Of a stretch of 31,324 nt of DNA, positions 6,356 through 14,338 are shown piece after piece. Position 1 is the first letter of the stretch. Each line of letters starts with the position of its first letter. The position numbers were made by a program, and so were the translations under genes. The notes beneath the pieces are model-generated. The model saw nothing but the letters and a program-made list of their open reading frames with translations, was not told the origin of the DNA and ran no database searches. Where the stretch lies: positions 1 through 31,324 of the forward strand of contig JBAXRT010000017.1 in assembly GCA_037131065.1 (NCBI GenBank). Reading direction: 5' to 3'. This DNA comes from JBAXRT01 sp037131065 (GTDB lineage: Bacteria; Bacteroidota; Bacteroidia; Bacteroidales; FEN-979).

Positions 6356-8101
6356 TTATTTCTTCAGCCGGATATTCAACTCTTCCAGTTGTTCTTCACT
6401 GATTTTTGACGGGGAGTCGATCATGACATCCCTGCCGGAATTGTTTTTCGGGAATGCGATATAGTCGCGTATCGAATCACCGTTTCCGAAAATAGTTGTC
6501 CACCGGTCGAAACCAAAAGCAATCCCGCCATGTGGAGGCGCCCCGTATTCGAAGGCATTCATTAAAAAACCAAACTGTTCCTGGGCCTGTTCTTCGCTGA
6601 ATCCCAGCACACTGAACATTTTTTTCTGTAGATCCTTGTTGTGGATCCTGATCGATCCGCCGCCGATCTCTACGCCGTTGATTACCAGGTCGTAGGCATT
6701 TGCCCTGACGGCCCCGGGATCGGTTTCCAGCATGGGTATATCCTCCGGAACCGGTGAGGTGAAGGGATGGTGTTTGGCATAAAACCTTCCGGTCTCCTCA
6801 TGCCACTCCAGGAGCGGAAAATCAAGAACCCAGAGGGGTCTGAAATCTCCTGTCTTTCTGAGGCCCAGACGACCGCCCATCTCAAGCCTCAGTTCACACA
6901 ATGCAGAACGGGTTTTGTCCTTCCTGCCGGCAATAATTAGAACGAGGTCGCCGGGTAAGGCACTGAATTCGGTCAGAACCCGCATAAAGTCATCGCGGGA
7001 ATAAAATTTATCAACGGACGATTTGACTGATCCGTCCTCTTCGAATTTAATATAGACCAGCCCTGATGCGCCAACCTGGGGCCGTTTGACAAAATCGGTC
7101 AGCTCATCGAGTTGCTTACGGGAATAACCGGAGCAACCAGGGACCTTTATTCCGGCCACCAATTCCGCGTCATCAAATACTTTAAATCCCTTTCCCCCGA
7201 CAAGATCATTGATCTCAACAAACGTCATCCCGAAACGGATATCGGGTTTATCTGATCCGTAAAGGCTCATGGCATCCTCATAGGAAATACGCGGCAATGT
7301 TTCAATCTTTCTCCCCAAAACAGAATCAAACAGATGATGAACGAGACCTTCAAAGGTGTTCAGAATATCTTCCTGTGTCACAAAAGCCATTTCACAGTCG
7401 ATCTGCGTAAACTCAGGCTGGCGGTCTGCCCGCAGATCTTCGTCCCTGAAACAACGAACGATCTGGAAATACCGGTCGAATCCAGCCACCATGAGCAGCT
7501 GCTTGAAAGTCTCCGGGGATTGAGGCAGGGCATAGAAATTACCAGGGTTCATCCGGGAGGGCACCACGAAATCACGGGCCCCTTCAGGGGTCGATTTTAT
7601 AAGATAGGGAGTTTCAATTTCAATAAACTTAAGACTGTCGAGATACCTCCTTGTCTCTACAGCCATTTTGTGACGCAACTCGAGATTTTTCCGGTTCACG
7701 GTCCGTCGCAGGTCAAGGTATCGGTATTTCATTCGCAGCTCTTCACCTCCGTCGGTATTGTCCTCGATGGTAAAGGGAGGAATATTTGAGGGATTCAGTA
7801 CCCGGAAAGAATCAACAAGAATTTCAATTTCACCGGTCGGGATCTTTTTGTTCTTATTGCTGCGCTCGGCCACGATCCCTTCCGCCGAAACCACAAACTC
7901 TCTTCCAAGCCCGCGGGCAGCATCACAAAGGGTCGCATTGGTCTCCATGTTAAAAACAAGCTGGGTGATACCGTACCGGTCGCGGAGATCGATGAAGGTA
8001 AGACCGCCCATTTCCCGGGATCGCTGCACCCAGCCACAAAGGGTTACCCTCAGACCGGCATGGGAGAGGTTCAGCTCTCCGCAATTATGAGTTCGCATCA
8101 T
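6356..8101 (-). CDS. aspS: Aspartyl-tRNA synthetase
   Basis: 581 residues, full length for bacterial AspRS, which charges tRNA-Asp. The N-terminal OB-fold anticodon-binding domain (about 1-110, including GWVQRSREMGGLTFIDLRDR) is followed by the class II core. Motif 2 is RCFRDEDLRADRQPEFTQID near 217-237 and motif 3 is GIAFGFDR near 522-530. A GAD-type insertion occupies about 290-410, as in bacterial AspRS. ATG at 8101 is immediately followed by a second ATG (8098); either could be used. Whether it also charges tRNA-Asn cannot be told from the sequence. The neighbouring alpha-2-macroglobulin gene ends 39 bases upstream, and a promoter box lies between them. Confidence 0.97.
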   Translation of the reverse strand: MMRTHNCGELNLSHAGLRVTLCGWVQRSREMGGLTFIDLRDRYGITQLVFNMETNATLCDAARGLGREFVVSAEGIVAERSNKNKKIPTGEIEILVDSFRVLNPSNIPPFTIEDNTDGGEELRMKYRYLDLRRTVNRKNLELRHKMAVETRRYLDSLKFIEIETPYLIKSTPEGARDFVVPSRMNPGNFYALPQSPETFKQLLMVAGFDRYFQIVRCFRDEDLRADRQPEFTQIDCEMAFVTQEDILNTFEGLVHHLFDSVLGRKIETLPRISYEDAMSLYGSDKPDIRFGMTFVEINDLVGGKGFKVFDDAELVAGIKVPGCSGYSRKQLDELTDFVKRPQVGASGLVYIKFEEDGSVKSSVDKFYSRDDFMRVLTEFSALPGDLVLIIAGRKDKTRSALCELRLEMGGRLGLRKTGDFRPLWVLDFPLLEWHEETGRFYAKHHPFTSPVPEDIPMLETDPGAVRANAYDLVINGVEIGGGSIRIHNKDLQKKMFSVLGFSEEQAQEQFGFLMNAFEYGAPPHGGIAFGFDRWTTIFGNGDSIRDYIAFPKNNSGRDVMIDSPSKISEEQLEELNIRLKK

Positions 8102-8124
8102 GGTATTTTAATTCATTAAGGGGA

Positions 8125-8132
8125 CAAAGGTA
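8125..8132 (-). promoter_or_regulatory. Possible -7 box (TACCTTTG) for aspS
   Basis: TACCTTTG matches TAnnTTTG, lies 23 bases before the aspS ATG and falls in the short gap after the alpha-2-macroglobulin stop. It would let aspS be transcribed separately from the upstream gene. No good -33 box. Confidence 0.45.
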
Positions 8133-8140
8133 GGAAATCG

Positions 8141-11100
8141 CTATTTCACCTGTACCCTGATCCCTTCCGAGTGGGCAGAAAATTCGGGAGCATACATACA
8201 CTGCACCGTTGCAAGCCCATTGGAAAACTCACCTGAAGCGTTTACCACCAGCGGATATTCAAATACGTAAGTTCCCTTTGGCAGAATATCAAAAAAGAAA
8301 TTAACAGCCTGGTCGGTAGTACTCTGATAATATCCAAGTCCTTCCTGATAGCGGTAACCCGAAAGTCCCCCGGATTCACCATAGCCCGTAGTTTCCTGCT
8401 GGTTAACCGGTTCAAAGGCGGCGGCGCGCAGGTCTTTCAGGTGAACAAACTCCATGTCGCGGTCAACCTTAAGAACAATGCGGACATTAAGGCGATCCCC
8501 GATAGTAAGCGGATGGCTTTCGGCAACCGGAGTCTGAACAGGACCGGAGGGCGTGTTCAGGACGATGAATAACTTTTTTTCCACCGTCATCGGGGTGCGC
8601 GCCGGGGTGATCTTGTCGAGGCCCTCAAAGTACTGCCAGTAAACGGCGCCCCAGGCAACGCCCCCCGAGGGGTTGTTCACAGTTATTTTACCCATCTCCG
8701 GTTCGATCTCTTTACCATACCAGGAGAGTTGGAAATAACCGCTCCCGGCCTCTTTTTTCGTATCAATCAATTTTGAAGGATCGATTTTTTCCTTGCCGAT
8801 ATTAATCGTAAGGCCCGTGTTTTCAGCAAGCAGATCGGCTCCGTGCACCAGCAGCGCATAAACGGCATCCAGGGTGGCCCGGGAGGTCTCCCACAGTTGT
8901 GTCTGCTTTTGTTTCAGCAGCCAGACTTTCATCTCGTCAACCGACTTCTGATCGCCGGCAACCTCATCGAAGGCCTCGATCATCATGGCCTGTGATTCAA
9001 CGGGAGCCTGGTACCAGTACCACCCGGCCGGCCGGGTCCAGTACATGCCCATCTCCTTCGACTGAACGGCTTTTTCGGCGAGGGATTTGATGATCAACTG
9101 CGCCACATCAGTCGCGCCAAGCCGTTTCAGAGTGATGGCGATCATGCCTTGGAGATACCCGTCGGATTGAAGCCAATACCTCTTTCCCTGTGAGGTATAG
9201 TAATCATAAGCCTCTCGTGTACGTTCGGGCATAGGCTTTTCGGTGATGAAGAAACTCCTCGCATAGAGGTATTGAATCTGCAGACTTCCCAAGTGGTTGT
9301 CATCCAATTTAAACCCGGGGATCTTTTTCATTTTATCATAATCCCCGGCAAACTCCGTGTCCAGGTAGTCGATCGTTTTTATGATCATGTTCCACAGATC
9401 CTTATCCTTTCTGAAATCACGGACACCAAAATGATAAAGCCGGCCAAACCCGGTCAGGATGTTCTGTGAAAGATAGCGGCTTGATGTCATCCCTTCAAAC
9501 CAGGGCCAGCCACCCTGGGGCGACTGGATCTCCCGCAACTTTCCCAGGTCACGGACCAGGGCGTTTTGAAGGGCAGATGGGTCAAAATATTGTCCCAGCC
9601 GTTGTTTGTTTTCGCTCTCACTCTTTGCCTCGGCAACCCAGGGTGTTTCCTGTAAAAGAGCAGATTTCAATTGCTGGTTTTTTTCCAGATTTGATTGGAG
9701 GGCCTCTGGAGTGAGGTTTCTCCAGCTTTCAAAGACAGCCTGTATGGATGGGTTTGACCTCATCAGGAAAGAGGCCATTTCATTTGCATAGTAGCTGGCA
9801 AAGACAGCATCGGAGTTATCATACTTCCTGTCGCCCAGGGCTGGCAGGGCCTGAACAGCATACCAGGCGGGGTTCGAGGCAAATTCGAGGGTCAGCCGGT
9901 AATTTTTTGCCGTGCTGCTGCTCTTCCCCGGAACAGCTGATTGAAGCAGCTTGTCGAAGGTAAAATCAAAGATACCCTTGCCCCGCACAGGCAGGGGCAT
10001 CGACTCGGTGACCATCATCCGGTTTGGAAAAACAGGTATCGCTTTTTCCTCGCCATCGCTGCAGCTCCCGGCGACTGCCACAACCCTGTATTTCAGGACA
10101 GATAGACCCGGATTAACCGGAATGCGGATGATCCAGCTGACCTGACTGTTTCCGTTGGAAGGGATATCAAATGGCAGGGAGCGGCTTCCCGAGACAAGGG
10201 AGTCGAGCGGTAGTTGTGTTAGTCCATCAAAGAGTTCAATCCGGATCATTCCGGAAAGAGGCCGGCCGGATAGGTTCGCGATTTTGGTGCCGAAGATCAG
10301 GGTATCGCCCTGCCGGAGGAAACGGGGAGCATTCGGGAAAACCATCAGCTCTTTTCGTGTGACCATATCCTTTGTGATCAATCCATAATCAAGGTTTTTC
10401 GTATAGGCTAGAGCCTGGAGCTTCCAGCGGGTAAGCGATTCTGGAATCGTGAACTTAACGACAAGCCTGCCCAGGGAATCGGTCAGGAGTGAAGGATAAA
10501 AGAAGGCAGTTTCACGGAAATCCCGTCTCACCTGTATCCCGGAAAACTGATCTGCCACGCTCCCCGAAGGACCGGCATCCGGAGGGGGTGGCTCCTGCTG
10601 CTGTTCATCCGCAGGAGGAGGGATTTGTTCATCCCTGGCAGCAGAAGGTATGATTGCCTCTGAGGTAAGCGCCATGCTCTTGTTCATCCGTCCCTGACGG
10701 ATCCCATAACCGCCAAAGTAGTTCAATCCAAACCAATTTAATGAAGGATATTGAATTGCGGGAACAACATCACCAGTTTTCACCGGCACCGACCAGGATC
10801 CGTGTCCAGTTTTAAAGGCATCATTGATATCCCAGGGAAGGGAGGAGAAATATTGACGATAGAGAGTGAAGGACCATGGATTTGGCCGGAAGGCATCCAG
10901 CGAAGCATCGTACATGGAGATAAGCATCTCCGCCTCCGCACCTCTCTTTCCGGGCGTTGTGATCCGGATCTTCCACTCCTCCTCTTTGCCAGGCTCCAAC
11001 ATGTCGCGGAAGGATTCAAAGGAGACATCCAGTTTTTTATCGGACCATGGAACAGAGACCAGCTGGCTGTTCTGAAAGATCCTGTTATGGCGTGCGAAGA

Positions 11101-14100
11101 GAAAATTGACAAAGAAATTCCCCCTGTAGGAATCTTTTACCGGTACTTCTACGATCCGCTGGCCCTGGTTAAGATCAATCCATTCCCTTGAAAAGACGGA
11201 ATCATGCACCCGGATCTCGAACAGGACCCTGACGTCCTGTTCTTCAGAACCGATAAGGAATTTGACAGTTTCTCCGGGATTTCCCGATATCTTCATGGGA
11301 ACAAACCAGTTTAAAGTGTTCACCGGCAGCGAACCAGAAGAAGGATCAAATACGATAAAATAAAATTCCCGCTTAACCGGTTGTCCGAAGGGATCAACCG
11401 ACTTCGCCGTGACCAGGTAATACCCGGGTCTGAGTTGCCCGCTGCTCAGCGACGGGAGGTGAAGAACAGAATCATTTTTAGTGTCAAAGATTTTATTGAA
11501 AAGGGGCCTCTCTCTTTCCCAGCCTGCAGGATCATCATCATTGTTGTAAACATCGTTAGGGAACCAGGAATAGAACTCCTCCTTACCCGAAAGGTTGATA
11601 TCCGGCCTGTTCCACATCCTTGATTTGAATATCCGTTCGGGCTGACGCAGCCGTTGCCAGGACACAGAAACCAGGGCAGGGGTAGGCCTGCCGCCCAGGT
11701 TGGTCGTGGTCAGTTTTACCACTGTATCCAGCAGAATGTTCAGTTTTTCAGGCAAGTCGAGATTCACAAAAAGAGAAACATAACCCACCGAAACATCCTG
11801 GCCGGCCGATTGTGTTTCTCCATTGATATCTGTTACCTCCACAGAGATCCTGTAATCAAAAACAGGATCATCTGTTTTATCGACAGAAAAATCAGGAACA
11901 GCCGGGAAAGAGATAATAAATTTCCCGTCCGTGTTGGTTTTTGTAATGCCACTGGCGATCTCCGTCTCCGGTGATTGCGGCAAGGGACAATACCATGGCC
12001 TGCCCCAGAAAGGAAAGCGGGCGGTACGAACAACACGGTACCTGACGGTCGCCCCTTCGAGCCCGTTGCCTGCATAACCGGTTGCTTTTCCCGTGGCACC
12101 GATGGTCTCGCCGAGCCGGTAATTTCCTTCAAGCGGATTGAAAAGCACTTCAAAGGTTGGGCGCTTGTATTCCTCCACCATAACCTGCACCGAACCCGAG
12201 CCATTCGAGACCGTCATCTGGCCTGGAAGCAGACCCAGGGGAATGACAAAGGAGCCGTTGAATGAACCATAATCATTGGTAGTGAGGTTTTGTTCAGTGA
12301 TCTTTTGACCGTTGGCATCCGTAAAAATAACCTTCGCCGGGCTGTTCGGTAAAATTTTATAAGAATCCCCGTTTTTGATCATCATGATCCCCTTGAACCA
12401 GATCATTTGTCCAGGGCGGTAGATCGCCCTGTCGGTGAAAAACCAGGTAACCGGTTGTGGCAGGATATTGGGCTTGCTTACCGGGTACTGGTAAAAGTTT
12501 TCGGAGATGAAAAAATCATTTTTTGTCCGGATTTTTAAAAAGATGTTTGAATATCGGGACCCTGTCTCTGCAGGAGGAAGTGAGAAAAATCCATTTTGAC
12601 CGGATGAATAATTTCCAAGCTGCCGCAACTCATAGTCCCGTCGGGCGTAATTATAATCCCTGGTCCAGGCCTCAACGGAAGCCCCGCTGATCGGCAAGCC
12701 GGTTTCCCGGTCAAGGAGGTAGTAATCAAATCCCCCGTCCTCTGTCCTCAGGCTGGCATAACCGATACCGGTAGACCAGAAGGCCACATGGGTGAACAAT
12801 TTAGAAGAGTCTTTAAAGAGAGAATCTGTCGAGCAGACCAGTACAAAGAAGCCCGCAGGAACCCCCGGGACCCTGGTCTCGGTGCTGTGTGGCTGAAAAT
12901 CATCCGTGGCAGGAAGAGTCATGCTCCAGGAATTTTCATGTGAAAGGGAGTTAAAATATTTCAGGTACCCATCCCGCTTCAGCTGGTTCATCGATTCATT
13001 AAACGCTTCAGGATCGGCCTTAAACAAACGGAAAAAAAGGGTCTGAATGTTTTTAAACCGGACAAGAAGGAGAGAGGGCTTTTCAACAGGAGCGGCGTAT
13101 TCTTTAGTTAATTCAACAGAAGGCTGTTCAATAACCGCCATCAGGTTCCTGCAATTCCGGGCTCCTTTTGAAGCAGGGAATGATTTTACAGCCTTCCGGC
13201 AGAGTTCGTAGGCCTGCTTAATTTCAAAACGGTTCTTTGCCGAGACCAGCGGGTTATATCGTTGTCCCTGGTCATTCAGGAAGGAGGCCAGCGCGCACAA
13301 AACCGCTGTCGAAGAAGGTGAAGAGGAGTATCGGGCCTCAAGTTTTTCAAGGGCGATACGGTAAAGGCTGTCCCTGCCTGCCACGATCGCGTTATTTTTC
13401 AGGTAATAAAAACGCTCCAGTTCAAGGTCGATCAGGGCGGCAGGGTTTTTATCCTGCAGATGGAAGGCTGCCAGGGCTTGAAACAGGCGGAGTGAAATCA
13501 GCCTGACAGAGAGGGAGTCTGCAGAAGTGACCTGCATCATTGAAAATTTTTCTGCCTGGTCAAAAAAGGCCGGATCATCGATCTGAAATGCCGTGACAGG
13601 CTGAATCTTTTGTCCTTCGCTGTTTGTGAAAAAGTCAAGCGCCCTGTGGGCAAGGAAATCAAAAAGGGTTGGCCGAAGATCCAGGGCAGGGGCGGGATTT
13701 TTCTTGTCAAAAGGGGAAGTTTCAAGGATGGGTGTGTAATCTTTCAGCGGTATCGATTTCAGTGTGTTTTCTTTCTCAAGCGAAGAGGAATAAGTTGTGA
13801 TGACTGCATGCATGATGGCCGACAGGTCCCAGGTCTCAATACTGTCGGGAATAACATTTCCTAAAGAAATGCGGTTCTGAAAACGGTACTGGTTGTTCTG
13901 ATAATATTTCCAATAGACTTCGGCAAGTATGGATTGTAAAACCTGTTTACGGGGAACTGCAGAAGCGGCAATTTCATTTTGCAGATATCCGATGGTGCGG
14001 GGAAAAAAATTCTCCTGGAAATCGGCATTGAGCCTGATGGTATAGATCACCGATTTGATTATCTGCGGATCGTTTTTCTCTTTTAATGCAGCCGAATAGA

Positions 14101-14338
14101 CCTTGTTGACAAGATCCAGCGCCGACCTGGGCTGGCCAAGATTCGAAAGCGAGTCGATCCTCTTCCAGGAGTCAGCATATGAGAACCGGGCTTGTGAAAG
14201 TCCCGGGAAGGGTATTAGTAAAAAAAAGAAGAAAATAGTAAAAAGAAAACGGCAATTGGTGCCGGTTCTCAGATCACAACGTTGATGATCTTCTGAAGAA
14301 CAACGATGATCTTTTTCGGTGAATTTCCCTGTAACCAT
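8141..14338 (-). CDS. Very large alpha-2-macroglobulin family protein lacking the thioester motif
   Basis: 2065 residues with the domain order of bacterial alpha-2-macroglobulins. After a signal-like stretch (CRFLFTIFFFFLLIPF, about residues 29-44) comes a long helical N-terminal region to about 400. Then follow macroglobulin domains with TDRAIYRPGQMIWFKG and PTFEVLFNP, a Pro/Gln-rich bait-like linker (PPPADEQQQEPPPPDAG), the A2M domain (FRETAFFYP then FTIPESLTRWKLQALA) and the alpha-alpha toroid. Where thioester members have CxEQ, this protein has KYDNSDAVF near residue 1505, so it cannot trap proteases covalently through a thioester. Expected in the periplasm or on the outer membrane. The only ATG before the signal peptide (14338) lies inside leuS and gives an unusually long charged n-region; CTG at 14272 is an alternative. 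Native substrate unknown. Confidence 0.9.
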   Translation of the reverse strand: MVTGKFTEKDHRCSSEDHQRCDLRTGTNCRFLFTIFFFFLLIPFPGLSQARFSYADSWKRIDSLSNLGQPRSALDLVNKVYSAALKEKNDPQIIKSVIYTIRLNADFQENFFPRTIGYLQNEIAASAVPRKQVLQSILAEVYWKYYQNNQYRFQNRISLGNVIPDSIETWDLSAIMHAVITTYSSSLEKENTLKSIPLKDYTPILETSPFDKKNPAPALDLRPTLFDFLAHRALDFFTNSEGQKIQPVTAFQIDDPAFFDQAEKFSMMQVTSADSLSVRLISLRLFQALAAFHLQDKNPAALIDLELERFYYLKNNAIVAGRDSLYRIALEKLEARYSSSPSSTAVLCALASFLNDQGQRYNPLVSAKNRFEIKQAYELCRKAVKSFPASKGARNCRNLMAVIEQPSVELTKEYAAPVEKPSLLLVRFKNIQTLFFRLFKADPEAFNESMNQLKRDGYLKYFNSLSHENSWSMTLPATDDFQPHSTETRVPGVPAGFFVLVCSTDSLFKDSSKLFTHVAFWSTGIGYASLRTEDGGFDYYLLDRETGLPISGASVEAWTRDYNYARRDYELRQLGNYSSGQNGFFSLPPAETGSRYSNIFLKIRTKNDFFISENFYQYPVSKPNILPQPVTWFFTDRAIYRPGQMIWFKGIMMIKNGDSYKILPNSPAKVIFTDANGQKITEQNLTTNDYGSFNGSFVIPLGLLPGQMTVSNGSGSVQVMVEEYKRPTFEVLFNPLEGNYRLGETIGATGKATGYAGNGLEGATVRYRVVRTARFPFWGRPWYCPLPQSPETEIASGITKTNTDGKFIISFPAVPDFSVDKTDDPVFDYRISVEVTDINGETQSAGQDVSVGYVSLFVNLDLPEKLNILLDTVVKLTTTNLGGRPTPALVSVSWQRLRQPERIFKSRMWNRPDINLSGKEEFYSWFPNDVYNNDDDPAGWERERPLFNKIFDTKNDSVLHLPSLSSGQLRPGYYLVTAKSVDPFGQPVKREFYFIVFDPSSGSLPVNTLNWFVPMKISGNPGETVKFLIGSEEQDVRVLFEIRVHDSVFSREWIDLNQGQRIVEVPVKDSYRGNFFVNFLFARHNRIFQNSQLVSVPWSDKKLDVSFESFRDMLEPGKEEEWKIRITTPGKRGAEAEMLISMYDASLDAFRPNPWSFTLYRQYFSSLPWDINDAFKTGHGSWSVPVKTGDVVPAIQYPSLNWFGLNYFGGYGIRQGRMNKSMALTSEAIIPSAARDEQIPPPADEQQQEPPPPDAGPSGSVADQFSGIQVRRDFRETAFFYPSLLTDSLGRLVVKFTIPESLTRWKLQALAYTKNLDYGLITKDMVTRKELMVFPNAPRFLRQGDTLIFGTKIANLSGRPLSGMIRIELFDGLTQLPLDSLVSGSRSLPFDIPSNGNSQVSWIIRIPVNPGLSVLKYRVVAVAGSCSDGEEKAIPVFPNRMMVTESMPLPVRGKGIFDFTFDKLLQSAVPGKSSSTAKNYRLTLEFASNPAWYAVQALPALGDRKYDNSDAVFASYYANEMASFLMRSNPSIQAVFESWRNLTPEALQSNLEKNQQLKSALLQETPWVAEAKSESENKQRLGQYFDPSALQNALVRDLGKLREIQSPQGGWPWFEGMTSSRYLSQNILTGFGRLYHFGVRDFRKDKDLWNMIIKTIDYLDTEFAGDYDKMKKIPGFKLDDNHLGSLQIQYLYARSFFITEKPMPERTREAYDYYTSQGKRYWLQSDGYLQGMIAITLKRLGATDVAQLIIKSLAEKAVQSKEMGMYWTRPAGWYWYQAPVESQAMMIEAFDEVAGDQKSVDEMKVWLLKQKQTQLWETSRATLDAVYALLVHGADLLAENTGLTINIGKEKIDPSKLIDTKKEAGSGYFQLSWYGKEIEPEMGKITVNNPSGGVAWGAVYWQYFEGLDKITPARTPMTVEKKLFIVLNTPSGPVQTPVAESHPLTIGDRLNVRIVLKVDRDMEFVHLKDLRAAAFEPVNQQETTGYGESGGLSGYRYQEGLGYYQSTTDQAVNFFFDILPKGTYVFEYPLVVNASGEFSNGLATVQCMYAPEFSAHSEGIRVQVK

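Noticed and set aside
6342..6360. Imperfect inverted repeat spanning the lipoprotein and aspS stop codons, considered as a two-way terminator
   Set aside because: The outer arms are only AATAAA/TTTATT and the GC centre does not pair properly; no convincing U-tract hairpin.
10555..10625. Proline/glutamine-coding low-complexity stretch
   Set aside because: Part of the bait-like linker of the alpha-2-macroglobulin; not a separate element.
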